Source: Azoarcus sp. CIB (GTDB lineage: Bacteria > Pseudomonadota > Gammaproteobacteria > Burkholderiales > Rhodocyclaceae). Taken from it: a DNA stretch of 64,000 nt. Where the stretch lies: contig NZ_CP011072.1 of NCBI RefSeq assembly GCF_001190925.1, positions 1,860,001-1,924,000 on the forward strand, read 5' to 3'. Numbering within the stretch: the stretch's first letter is position 1; each line of letters opens with the position of its first letter. Positions 35,106-45,401 of the stretch are shown in pieces. The notes beneath the pieces were generated by a model that was not told where the DNA came from, did not search any database, and was given only the letters and a program-made list of their open reading frames with translations. The translations under genes were made by a program, and so were the position numbers.

Positions 35106-35662
35106 ATGCATTACGACATCCAGCACAAAGCCAGGCGCGATCGAGCGGCCCCGAAGCTGCTCGACGCGGTTCGCCAGGGCAAGGTCCCGGAAGTGCTGAG
35201 ATGGCAGGAGGACGGACTGCCCGTCGCTTCGCAAGATACCGAGGGGGGCACCTGATCTTCCTGGCGGCATTTCACCGTCAGTGGGCCGTTATTGACAACC
35301 TGTTGGCGCACGGTGCATCGGTCGACCTACCCGATCGCCGCGGGTGGACGCCGCTCTTCTGGGCCGCTTTCAAGGGCCATGCGGACATCGTTTCATTCCT
35401 GATCGGCCGTGGCCCCAACCCCGACGTGCGGAACTCGGACGGGGAGTGGCCTCTGTTCTGGGCCGCCTAAAAGGGCCACACGTCGGTTGTTCGACATCTT
35501 CTGATCGGCGGTGCGAAGCGCAACCAGCTCGACGCGGACGGACATGACGAGCTCTGGCTCGCGCAGATGTTGGGGCGGCACGACGTCGTCACCATCACCG
35601 AAGGACTGCGCGCCCAACGTATGAAGCATCCTCCTCCCGGAAACTCCGACGGAGCACTTTGA
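35106..35662 (+). pseudogene. Ankyrin-repeat gene, decayed copy
   Basis: Starts with MHYDIQHKARRDRAAPKLLDA, then loses one base near 35245 (GAGGGGGGCACC where the intact copy has GAGGGGTGCAGCC), which shifts the frame. A TAA at 35468-35470 replaces a TAC codon of the intact copy. Beyond that, the frame reads GAKRNQLDADGHDELWLAQM and ends at 35662. Two separate lesions make it nonfunctional. Confidence 0.82.
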
Positions 35663-35826
35663 TCCAGCAGCTTCGCGGACGTCACGCAAGACGCATGGCT
35701 GCCGCAACTTGGTAGGCTGGTCAAACTGAAACCAGGTCAGCCCCCCTCCGGCACGCCTTCCGGCGACGTATTGACCTACGAGTTCGCCCTGCGGATCGTC
35801 GGAAGAACGCCGGGGATGCAAGAACA

Positions 35827-35847
35827 ACACCGGCTCGGGGCCGGTGT
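35827..35847 (-). terminator. Terminator after first copK
   Basis: CACCGGC (35828-35834) and GCCGGTG (35840-35846) form a 7-bp GC stem, extended by an A-T pair, with a 5-nt loop. On the minus strand it is followed by TTGTTCTT. It lies 26 bp downstream of the copK copy 1 stop codon. Confidence 0.7.
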
Positions 35848-35872
35848 CAGGCGAACACTTGTAATGGGAGCG

Positions 35873-36154
35873 TCAGCGACCGCCGCGATTTGGATGCAAG
35901 GCCCTTTCAAGACGCCAGATTTCATCGCCCTTCATCATGATCTTCTGGCCATCCTTAGTCTCCATCACGTGCCCCTCCGCCATCCTTTCAACCCGGCCGA
36001 ATTTGTTCTCCATGGCCATCTTGCCATCCTTGAAAACATAAACCGTCGATCCATCCTTCATTACATACGATTTTTCTACGTTACTCTCGTCAACTGCAAG
36101 GGCCGACGTCGCGACCAAGACCGAGGCTGCTGCGACAATGAGTTTTTTGAGCAT
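35873..36154 (-). CDS. copK: CopK-type periplasmic copper-binding protein, copy 1
   Basis: A 93-residue CopK-family protein. Signal peptide MLKKLIVAAASVLVATSALA, mature start VDESNVEKSY. The core GSTVYVFKDGKMAMENKFGR and METKDGQKIMMKGDEIWRL match the CopK fold, including several of its Met residues for Cu(I). In Cupriavidus metallidurans CopK is strongly copper-induced and binds Cu(I) and Cu(II) cooperatively. Three copies are present in this window; this is the last of the minus-strand group and is closed by a terminator. Confidence 0.9.
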   Translation of the reverse strand: MLKKLIVAAASVLVATSALAVDESNVEKSYVMKDGSTVYVFKDGKMAMENKFGRVERMAEGHVMETKDGQKIMMKGDEIWRLERALHPNRGGR

Positions 36155-36389
36155 GATTTACTCCTTTAAATTCGCAACCTGTGGCTGACAGTTTAGCGGG
36201 AGATCAACAGGCATATTCTCCGCTTTAGTCACGCTCCGCGTGCTTCATGCCAGCCATAAGTTCACAGTTCAGATTTTCCAACAAAACTTGGCACGGACGT
36301 ATCAACCTCCCCTCGGCGCAGACTGAGAAAACCTAGTATCAGCAACCGCACCACAAGAAGTCGGGCACTCCCAAAAATTCAAGGGAGAG

Positions 36390-36671
36390 TCAACTACCTC
36401 CACGATCACGATGCAACTCGCGCTCGAGACGCCAGATTTCATTGCCCTTCATCATGATCCTCTGACCGTCCGTTGTTTCCATCGTGTGTCCTTCCTTCAT
36501 GGTAACAAGGCGCCCCAATTTGTCCTCCATGGCCATCTTTCCATCCTTGAATACATAAACCGTTGATCCATCCTTCAACGGATACGACTTCGTCACGTTC
36601 CCCTCATCTACGGCCAACGCAGACGCGGTAACGAGGAACGATGCAGCAACAATTGCGAGCTTACTAAGCAT
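36390..36671 (-). CDS. copK: CopK-type periplasmic copper-binding protein, copy 2
   Basis: A 93-residue CopK, start chosen at 36671 for the signal peptide MLSKLAIVAASFLVTASALA. The mature part (VDEGNVTKSYPLKDG; GKMAMEDKLGRLVTM; METTDGQRIMMKGNEIW) keeps the Met pattern. The longer open frame upstream has no ribosome site and is ignored. It lies between copK copy 1 and the CzcE-like gene on the same strand. Confidence 0.9.
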   Translation of the reverse strand: MLSKLAIVAASFLVTASALAVDEGNVTKSYPLKDGSTVYVFKDGKMAMEDKLGRLVTMKEGHTMETTDGQRIMMKGNEIWRLERELHRDRGGS

Positions 36672-36787
36672 AACAAACTCCTCGTAGAGGATATGTGAAT
36701 CAAGAATGTTGGGGCCGTGCGCGCCGTACTTGACACCTTTGTTCTGCACAACGCCGTTGTTTACGCCCCACTCCCGATGCTCTGCCC

Positions 36788-37180
36788 TCACTGACCTCCT
36801 CGGTACATCGGATTCTCGTCAACATATACGGTTACCTGCTCCGTGCCAGGGATGATTTCCGACAGCGGAAAACTAGAGGTTCCCAAGGTATCGAAGGTCC
36901 ACGTAACAGTTTTTTCTCCGACGCGTATTGCAATCGTTTCCATTCTCACAACGTTGATATGGCGGGTCTGATTGTCAATGGTTATGCTCCGCTCCGCCGT
37001 CGCCAGCGATGCGTATCCATAGCGGGCAGCCTGGCGTGCATGAGCGGCGCTTGCGGCAACCCGGATTAAAGCTCCAACTTGCGTTTCGCTCGGCGCGGAA
37101 TACTGCTCACCAGCAAGTGCGCTCGCTGTCCCAAACAGCAGTATTGATGCGTAAGCTACGCTAGATTTAGTAGTTTTCAT
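36788..37180 (-). CDS. CzcE-like periplasmic metal-binding protein
   Basis: A 130-residue secreted protein, signal peptide MKTTKSSVAYASILLFGTASALA. The C-terminal beta domain (RSITIDNQTRHINVVRMETI, VTWTFDTLG, VTVYVDENPMYRGG) resembles CzcE, a small copper- and zinc-binding periplasmic protein of Cupriavidus. The identification rests on the pattern, not on a search. It lies between copK copies 2 and 3 on the minus strand, in AT-richer DNA than the flanks. Confidence 0.6.
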   Translation of the reverse strand: MKTTKSSVAYASILLFGTASALAGEQYSAPSETQVGALIRVAASAAHARQAARYGYASLATAERSITIDNQTRHINVVRMETIAIRVGEKTVTWTFDTLGTSSFPLSEIIPGTEQVTVYVDENPMYRGGQ

Positions 37181-37356
37181 CCTTCACTCTCCCGCAGTAT
37201 TTGGCTCTATCGCTCGACTTCGCTACACCACGAGTAGATATTAGCCTGGAGCGCCTTACGGCAGAATGACTTTCCGATTACTTCCTACTCATCCTCCTGC
37301 AACCTTGCGGAAAGCAACAACGTTGTTTAAGCAGGGATTACGCACCACCGACAGCA

Positions 37357-37394
37357 GATCGGCCTGCTCCGCCGTTACAGCGCGCAGGCCGATC
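37357..37394. terminator. Hairpin downstream of copK copy 3
   Basis: GATCGGCCTGC (37357-37367) and GCAGGCCGATC (37384-37394) form a perfect 11-bp stem with a 16-nt loop, 30 bp past the copK copy 3 stop codon. There is no T run on either side, so it may be a factor-dependent terminator or an RNA stabiliser. Confidence 0.45.
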
Positions 37395-37424
37395 AATCGT
37401 CGCCACACGACGGTCGCAAACAAT

Positions 37425-37706
37425 TCAGTTTGTCTGATGCTCGCGATGCAGCTCGTTCTCTAGACGCCAGATTTCGTTACCCTTCATCATTATTTTTTTT
37501 CCATCCTTTGTTTCCATCGCATGACCTTCCTTCATCGTAACAACTTGCCCAACTTTGTTCTCCATCGCCATCTTGCCGTCCTTAAAGACGTAGACGGTGG
37601 AGCCATCTTTCAACTCATAGGCTTTCTCGACATTTCCTCGGTCCACTGCGAATGCCGAGGTGGCGATGATCACGGATGCGGCTGCGGCGATTGCTTTCGT
37701 AAGCAT
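37425..37706 (-). CDS. copK: CopK-type periplasmic copper-binding protein, copy 3
   Basis: A 93-residue CopK: signal peptide MLTKAIAAAASVIIATSAFA, then VDRGNVEKAYELKDG, GKMAMENKVGQVVTM, METKDGKKIMMKGNEIW and a His-containing tail (HREHQTN). This copy carries a different C-terminus from the others. It begins the minus-strand copK/czcE group and its upstream DNA is AT-rich, but no copper-like box of the TTAC-N6-GTAA form was found. Confidence 0.9.
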   Translation of the reverse strand: MLTKAIAAAASVIIATSAFAVDRGNVEKAYELKDGSTVYVFKDGKMAMENKVGQVVTMKEGHAMETKDGKKIMMKGNEIWRLENELHREHQTN

Positions 37707-37833
37707 GATTGACTCCTGACAGTTAAGTGGTAGAACTTAAAAACTAACCTTTACTGCACGACGCCTTTTGGATGTGAAACCGGTGTGCTATCTGCAAGAA
37801 GCCATCTCGCTTGATTGGTCCTGGGGAATGATT

Positions 37834-37956
37834 ATGAACCGCAATATCTGCCGTGCCACTGCTATCTCGGCGCTGCTGTTCACAACGGCCTCGTCGGCAA
37901 TCGCACACACTGACTATTCAGAAGCTGGCACTTCGCACTGGGTCCTTATCGAGTGA
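37834..37956 (+). CDS. Short secreted peptide, unknown
   Basis: A possible 40-residue product: signal-peptide-like MNRNICRATAISALLFTTASSAIA, then HTDYSEAGTSHWVLIE, a tail of 16 residues. The upstream ATG pairs leave the true start uncertain. Very short secreted peptides are common near copK genes, but I have no homologue for this one and it may be a truncated gene. Confidence 0.4.
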   Translation: MNRNICRATAISALLFTTASSAIAHTDYSEAGTSHWVLIE

Positions 37957-38033
37957 CCGTAACCTGATGGTAGCTGCGAGCATCTGACATTGGCATGACG
38001 TAACAATTACATTTCAGTCATCGCTGTGTCATT

Positions 38034-38064
38034 TTGTAAAAACCACTGTGAGCACGTATATAAT
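38034..38064 (+). promoter_or_regulatory. Candidate sigma-70 promoter
   Basis: TTGTAA (38034-38039) and a perfect TATAAT (38059-38064) are 19 bp apart, in an AT-rich stretch. A 31-codon open frame begins 7 bp downstream at 38071 (MHALTTQQILSQEHSRAGEL), ending at 38166. The promoter is strong-looking but what it drives is unclear. Confidence 0.4.
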
Positions 38065-38665
38065 TTATCCATGCACGCTCTGACAACGCAACAAATCCTT
38101 AGCCAAGAGCATTCGCGCGCCGGAGAACTAAAAGTGCAAAATCCTGTCCTGACCGAGAATCGTTAAGCAGAGCACTTCTCGGAGTAGACGGGCAGCTCTT
38201 CTTTCGAACGGATCCCAGATTTACGGAATCCACTTTGGAGTTCCAGTCATGCTCATATGCGAACTGCTCGCTGCCCATTTCATGACACCTTCGGCGATTT
38301 CGTTGTGCGTCCGACAAAGATGGATTGGCAAGCTGGACGATCACGTTCGCCAATGAAATTTGGCTGGCGCAGCTATCCGCGATCACCGATTGGAGCTCGT
38401 CGATGATGTTCTTCCTGACCATGATGCCCCTTGCAAAGTAGCCGCTGACAAGTCACGACATGAGCCGCCAGTATTAATAACGAATGCGTACGGGCTATGA
38501 TGCGAAATGGAATGTGCCGTCGCTTGCGGCAACATTCAGTTGCCACTACACGTGCAAATGAATGATTCTGTGATTGCCCCGTGTTTGCACCGTCCCGGAG
38601 TTGTAGTCACGGGGTGTCTTCGCATTCAACTTGCTACGGGGAATTCGTTGCTGGAGATAGGAAAA

Positions 38666-39004
38666 ATGGAGTCGCGGAAGCACTATGCAACATGGCTAGA
38701 GCTTGCTGTTGCACCTGAATGGATGCGAGGTTCATGCAAAATCAAGGTGCACGAGGTTGGCGGAAGAGGACGGCCTTGCTTTGCTATTTCAATGAATAAC
38801 CGGTGGTTGTGCGCAGCCAGCGGATGCCTGACCGTATTCTTCGGCCTCGGTTCGGCGCTGCATTTCCTGAAGCTTTGGCGCATCGAAAATTTTGAACCTG
38901 GCGAGGCTCACATTGGCAGTGTCGAATGTAGCGACTCCCGCCACTGTCTCAGCATCGGGGGCGATGGCAGTCTGAGGCGTTGCAGGGCCAACCCGAGTAA
39001 GTAA
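38666..39004 (+). CDS. Hypothetical protein
   Basis: A 112-residue frame, starting at 38666 after GGAGATAGGA. It has a moderately hydrophobic centre (CFAISMNNRWLCAASGCLTVF) and six Cys. No family was recognised and codon use is only partly like neighbours. It may be a plasmid- or island-borne accessory gene, or chance. The same region carries the longer frame from 38507, which lacks a ribosome site. Confidence 0.35.
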   Translation: MESRKHYATWLELAVAPEWMRGSCKIKVHEVGGRGRPCFAISMNNRWLCAASGCLTVFFGLGSALHFLKLWRIENFEPGEAHIGSVECSDSRHCLSIGGDGSLRRCRANPSK

Positions 39005-39414
39005 CGCTCAAGGACCCACTTCCGCTTCTTGTCTGGCAGGTCGATGCCGTTGTCGAGAGGGGAGCGTCCATCTCATTGCTTACGCAGAGCCCACTCTGCT
39101 GGCATCGAAGATGCGTTGCTTTCGATACAGGCGCAGCGACGGGTATGGACTGCGCCGGCAGATTGACTGAAGGCGCCTGCCTTTCCCTCGCCTTGTAGAC
39201 ATCCCTCACTCGAGGGATGTCGGCTATATATGATTCTTCTTAGAGTCTTACCCTGTCTTCACGATCGCGCAGGATTGAAACCTCTCGATGAAAGCTCTTT
39301 ATTTCGCCGTCCTCATTTGAAACCTCGCCGGCTCCAATGCCTCCCGTCTGGGAAGCGCGGTTTTTGGCAGTGATTGATTTCTAAAGCGGGCGCGCAGTAA
39401 GTCCTGCGAATTGA
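39005..39414. other. Intergenic DNA with a 10-bp inverted repeat
   Basis: No gene was recognised in this 410-bp stretch. GACATCCCTC (39198-39207) and GAGGGATGTC (39212-39221) form a perfect 10-bp stem with a 4-nt loop. It could be a bidirectional terminator or an operator; it is followed on the plus strand by an AT-rich run but no true U-tract. Confidence 0.4.
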
Positions 39415-39660
39415 TTACAGGTGCTTATGGAACTTGCTGTGATCGTGGAGAACTTTCTTCGCGTGTTGCGGCGTCGCTTCCGCACTCTTCTGTGCGGGAA
39501 CAGCGAGCTTCTCTTGCATATGGTTATGGGGGCTGACACGGCCTTCGGTCTTCTCGTTCTGCGCCGCCACAGGTGCAGTCGTTGAGGCAGCGTTCCCCGC
39601 GGGCGCCAGGATTGCAGACGCGGATAACAGAGTCGTGATAAGAATCAGCTTCGTTGTCAT
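39415..39660 (-). CDS. Small His-rich periplasmic protein
   Basis: An 81-residue secreted protein: signal peptide MTTKLILITTLLSASAILAPAGNA, then a low-complexity Ala/Gln/Pro stretch with His near the end (VSPHNHMQEK, HDHSKFHKHL). The start at 39660 was preferred to the in-frame ATG 24 bp upstream. A TTAC-N6-GTAA box lies 111 bp upstream, so copper induction is likely. A similar protein (HDH, HDHMRDMK) is at 50425-50706. Unknown function; metal binding inferred. Confidence 0.65.
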   Translation of the reverse strand: MTTKLILITTLLSASAILAPAGNAASTTAPVAAQNEKTEGRVSPHNHMQEKLAVPAQKSAEATPQHAKKVLHDHSKFHKHL

Positions 39661-39770
39661 GGCACGATCTCCCACAAAAAACACTATCGAAGTGCGCTAC
39701 TGTCGCCTTGATCTGCGCACACCCTACCGGGAGTGTGCTCCACATAGGCTGTCGAGAGCATGACGCGGAT

Positions 39771-39785
39771 ATTACACATTCGTAA
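39771..39785. promoter_or_regulatory. CopR/CusR-like box: TTACACATTCGTAA
   Basis: TTAC (39772-39775) and GTAA (39782-39785) with 6 bp between. It matches the spacing of the perfect palindromes at 24535 and 34483, with only the centre differing. It lies upstream of the His-rich protein gene (39415-39660), between it and the HD-GYP gene end. Confidence 0.55.
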
Positions 39786-39811
39786 CTGGATCAAATCGCA
39801 CTTTAGGACTT

Positions 39812-40594
39812 CTAGGTTGATTTAGTGGGTTCAGACACGCATTTCATGTCCACCATCTGACGCAGTACGGCCTCCTCGGCGAGTAGTGCATTCACCGCAA
39901 CAGGGTCGAATTGGCTGCCGGACATGTGGAGTATCTCCGCCTTCGCCGCATCAAATGTGAGCCCCTGACGGTACGGCCGGTCTGACGTCATGGCATCAAG
40001 GGTGTCGACAACGGCAAATAGCCTCGCACCGAAGGGAATATCCTCACCCCGCAGGCCACGCGGATACCCGCCGCCATCGAACCTTTCTTCATGACTGCGC
40101 ACGATATCGGCCGCCTCTTCCATGCCGGCCAGTCGGCCAACTAACCGATGGCCATCATCCGGATGCCGACGCATGATGGTCCATTCGTTTTCCGTGAGCG
40201 GCCCTACCTTCAATAAAACACCATCCGGCACTCCGATTTTGCCCAAGTCATGCAGAAGAGCGCCCCAGTATATCTGGGCCAATCGCTGTTCATCGTTAGG
40301 AAAAATGCGCTTAGCCAGGACAACCGTGTGGCACGCAACACGCCGGGAATGCAAGCCAGTCTCATGCTCACGCAGATCAAGAGCATCTGCGAGCGCTTCT
40401 GCAAACGCAGCGTTCAGTTCACCACAGCGTGAGCACCCGCGGGACAACTCTTCGAGAAAACAGCGCTCACAAGTCTGCTGGCTTGATTTCCACGGCGTAC
40501 GAGAAACGACACGGGTACCGCAGCAATGACACGTCCCTGCAAAGGTAGGTCGAAGCTCCAATGTGTGCCTCCCATGTAACGACGCACCCATCAC
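39812..40594 (-). CDS. HD-GYP phosphodiesterase with N-terminal zinc ribbons
   Basis: A 260-residue cytoplasmic enzyme, probably a c-di-GMP phosphodiesterase. The N-terminus has paired Cys (CHCC, CERC, CSRC between residues 22 and 57), likely a zinc-binding region. The HD-GYP domain shows REHETGLHSRRV, LLHDLGKIGVPD (HD at 115-116), HPDDGH, HEERFDGGGYP and DTLDAMTSDRPYR: all the metal ligands and the GYP motif are present. It overlaps the upstream gene by 4 bp (ATGA) and ends the copA-led operon. A Cys-rich sensor region fits a metal-sensing input, but this is inference. Confidence 0.85.
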   Translation of the reverse strand: MMGASLHGRHTLELRPTFAGTCHCCGTRVVSRTPWKSSQQTCERCFLEELSRGCSRCGELNAAFAEALADALDLREHETGLHSRRVACHTVVLAKRIFPNDEQRLAQIYWGALLHDLGKIGVPDGVLLKVGPLTENEWTIMRRHPDDGHRLVGRLAGMEEAADIVRSHEERFDGGGYPRGLRGEDIPFGARLFAVVDTLDAMTSDRPYRQGLTFDAAKAEILHMSGSQFDPVAVNALLAEEAVLRQMVDMKCVSEPTKST

Positions 40595-41244
40595 TCGGTT
40601 GCATCGGGCGGTTGCCGCCCCAGGACAGGGATGAATGCCGGCGTGCGTTCCCGGTACTGCACGTAGGCTTCGCCAAATTCAACGAGTACGTCACGTTCTT
40701 CTTGGTGCGCCAGGCGCGCGTACACGATAAGCAACACGGGAAATAGCGCCAACGTGATCAATGTGGGCCACTGCAACAGGAATCCAAACATCACGAGGAC
40801 GAAGGCAACATACTGAGGATGCCGAATTCTTGCATAGGGACCGGTGTCCGCCACGCGATGCTCACGCTGTGCGCGATAAAGCACCGGCCAAGCTTTTGAA
40901 AGCAACCAGAAACCGCCGACGATGAACGCCGTGCTAAGGAGATGAAACGGGCCAAAATGCGGGTTAGATCGCCAACCGAACATGACTTCGAGCAGGTGGC
41001 CCGAATCATGAGCGAGGAAATCAACACCCGGAAAGCGCGAGGATAGCCAACCGGACAGCACGTAGATTGTGAGCGGAAACCCGTACATCTCCGTGAACAA
41101 GGCGACGATGAAGGCGGAGTAAGCGCCGAGCGAACGCCAATCGCGCGTGCTGCGGGGCCTTGCGAAGCTGAACGCAAACGCGATGAAAAAGATTGAGTTG
41201 ATGATGACCAGCGACCATAGGCCGTAGGAAGGCGTGTCGGTCAT
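40591..41244 (-). CDS. ICMT/PEMT-family membrane methyltransferase
   Basis: A 217-residue membrane protein with five or six TM segments and the isoprenylcysteine-carboxyl-methyltransferase box: GPYARIRHPQYVAFVLVMFG, then LVEFGEAYVQYRERTPAFIP, which hold the SAM-binding residues. Such proteins near copper and mercury genes are common but their substrates are unknown. It overlaps both neighbours (HD-GYP and the DUF2933 gene) by 4 bp. Confidence 0.82.
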   Translation of the reverse strand: MTDTPSYGLWSLVIINSIFFIAFAFSFARPRSTRDWRSLGAYSAFIVALFTEMYGFPLTIYVLSGWLSSRFPGVDFLAHDSGHLLEVMFGWRSNPHFGPFHLLSTAFIVGGFWLLSKAWPVLYRAQREHRVADTGPYARIRHPQYVAFVLVMFGFLLQWPTLITLALFPVLLIVYARLAHQEERDVLVEFGEAYVQYRERTPAFIPVLGRQPPDATE

Positions 41245-41504
41245 TTCTCATCTCCTTCCGTTTTATTCTGTGTGTCCCCCTGATTGTGCCCACCATGCCC
41301 ACCGTGTCCGCCGTGCATGAAGATGTGCATCAACGGACAGGCCAACAGGAAAAGCCACGGCAAGATGCCGAGGAGATGAGCGCGGTGTTCAGTGAAGAGA
41401 AAAAACGCGGCCAGCGCGAGAAAGCCGAAGAATACCCATTTCACCCGTGAGTCAGCCCCCCCGCGTCTGTGGACCGGCTGTTCCCTATCATGTTGCTCTG
41501 ACAT
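41241..41504 (-). CDS. DUF2933 small membrane protein
   Basis: An 87-residue protein: N-terminal charged arm, two TM segments (WVFFGFLALAAFFLFTEH and LGILPWLFLLACPLMHIFMH) and a His/Gly tail (HGGHGGHGGHN). This is the DUF2933 pattern. Short membrane proteins with such tails usually sit in copper operons next to copA or methyltransferases. It overlaps the ICMT-like gene by 4 bp and starts 15 bp after the YtkA-like gene. Confidence 0.82.
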   Translation of the reverse strand: MSEQHDREQPVHRRGGADSRVKWVFFGFLALAAFFLFTEHRAHLLGILPWLFLLACPLMHIFMHGGHGGHGGHNQGDTQNKTEGDEK

Positions 41505-41518
41505 GTCATAGCTCTCGG

Positions 41519-41989
41519 TTAGCGTCGGCGGTATTCGAAAAGTGCTTCGATCGGCTGTGCTATCCCGGGCCGTCGAACCTCGATGGCGATTCGGTATGGT
41601 CCATCACCGGACAGGATGAAGTAAGCGCCGAAGCTCAGCGCGTCGTCGATGTGCATGGGCTCAAGCCGCTTGTGCGTACCCGCCATGCCTAGTTCAGCGA
41701 CGCTTGCCCGCACGTCGGCCTCGGTGATGCGTTGCCCAGCCGTATCGATGAGCGCGACGACTAGATGGTATGCATCCTTCTTGCTTGGAACTCCGCCATG
41801 CATGGCGCGTTCTTCATGAGGTGCCGGATGCTTGCCTGCCACCTGTGCCGGCATGAGCCCGTAATAGACTTCTATCCCTTGCACCGTCATGTGCTGCCCC
41901 GATTCGACCGCATGGGCGAACGCCGACGTGACCAGCATGACGAGCGCAGCCATCCAGCACCGAATCAATAGTGGGTACTCTTTTTTCAT
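41519..41989 (-). CDS. YtkA/FixH-like periplasmic protein
   Basis: A 156-residue secreted protein. Signal peptide MKKEYPLLIRCWMAALVMLVTSAFA; the mature part (YHLVVALIDTAGQRITEADV, GPYRIAIEVRRPG) looks like the beta-sandwich of YtkA/FixH proteins, which bind metal or assist copper delivery to oxidases. The start at 41989 has an AAGGAG site; the longer frame upstream lies inside the methyltransferase gene. It overlaps that gene by 4 bp. The family call is moderate. Confidence 0.6.
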   Translation of the reverse strand: MKKEYPLLIRCWMAALVMLVTSAFAHAVESGQHMTVQGIEVYYGLMPAQVAGKHPAPHEERAMHGGVPSKKDAYHLVVALIDTAGQRITEADVRASVAELGMAGTHKRLEPMHIDDALSFGAYFILSGDGPYRIAIEVRRPGIAQPIEALFEYRRR

Positions 41990-42828
41990 GATCCTTCTCC
42001 TTGCGTTGAGCCTGAACGTGCCACCCAGAGCGCTAGCAACTGCATCCAACGCCCCTGCATTTGGACAGAGCCGAACCCGTTTCGCTGCAGAAAAGCGGGA
42101 ATCTCGCCGCGCAGGTTTCCGGCGGTCATTGGCATGGCCAACAAGGGCCAGAGCAGCCACCACCACAGCGGGTTCGCCGGCCGGTCGAGGTCGGCAATGA
42201 CAAGACGTCCCGAGGGCTTCAGGACGCGGCGCACGCTCTTGAGCCCGGCTTCCTTCGCTTCCGGCGGGAGGTGATGCAACATCGCGCTCGCCAGCACCAC
42301 GTCGAAGGTGGCGTCGGGAAATGGCAGCGTTTCGATGGCCGCAAGCTGGAAGCTCGCACGACTACCTGCGCGGGCGGCATTCTCACGGGCGACGACGATC
42401 ATGGCCGGTGCCGCGTCAATGCCGATTGCCTCGCCCGACGCCTCGATCGCTTCTGCGGCGAGCCGGGTCAGAACGCCCGTGCCACAGCCGACTTCCAGCA
42501 CGTGCTCGCCTGCCTGTAGTGCAGCATGGCGCAGCGTCTCCATCCGAAAGGCTTTGCCGAGGCCGAGTTTGGGGAAGTACCAGTCGTAGATCGGCGCGGC
42601 CCAGCCCATAGTCATTCCCGCCGTGCGGGGGGCGGGGCCAGGGGGAAAGGCGCCTGACCGGCGCAACTGCAGGCCGCCCCATACCAGCACTCCCGGGCAG
42701 GCGAGCAGAACGGCGACAAGCGTCGCACTTGGCCACGTGAGTCCCCACAGCGACACGACGACTGCTGCCACCCCGATCGCCAAGGCAGGACAGATCCACA
42801 TCCAGTTGTCGATTGATCGTCGGCTCAT
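41986..42828 (-). CDS. SAM-dependent class I methyltransferase with N-terminal TM segments
   Basis: A 280-residue protein. Two TM helices (CPALAIGVAAVVVSLWGL and ATLVAVLLACPGVLVW) precede the cytoplasmic Rossmann domain with the SAM-binding VLEVGCGTGVLTRLAAEA, then IGIDAAPAMI, and VVLASAMLHHLP. The membrane anchor is unusual for this family. Start choice (42828 or 42852) is uncertain. It follows copA by 143 bp and leads the overlapping operon. Substrate unknown; small-molecule or lipid methylation is conceivable. Confidence 0.78.
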   Translation of the reverse strand: MSRRSIDNWMWICPALAIGVAAVVVSLWGLTWPSATLVAVLLACPGVLVWGGLQLRRSGAFPPGPAPRTAGMTMGWAAPIYDWYFPKLGLGKAFRMETLRHAALQAGEHVLEVGCGTGVLTRLAAEAIEASGEAIGIDAAPAMIVVARENAARAGSRASFQLAAIETLPFPDATFDVVLASAMLHHLPPEAKEAGLKSVRRVLKPSGRLVIADLDRPANPLWWWLLWPLLAMPMTAGNLRGEIPAFLQRNGFGSVQMQGRWMQLLALWVARSGSTQGEGS

Positions 42829-42971
42829 GGCAATCTCCGATAGCGAGGACAACGCTGATTTGGCTAGGGCGAGAATGCTTTTTACGGGACGAGCACGTCT
42901 CGGGACGTTGACCGCGTTACATGCGAGGACATCGTTTCCCTACCCCCTATTAAGCGTTCTATGTCAGCGCG

Positions 42972-45401
<2,430 letters not shown>

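Noticed and set aside
37990-38010. GTAACAATTAC motif as a further CopR-like box
   Set aside because: The half-sites are in the wrong order (GTAA then TTAC) and only 3 bp apart, unlike the TTAC-N6-GTAA sites.
38099-38422. Minus-strand open frame of 107 residues
   Set aside because: No ribosome site, no recognised family, Cys/Ser/Arg composition typical of noncoding DNA, and it overlaps a plus-strand promoter-like region and a short frame.
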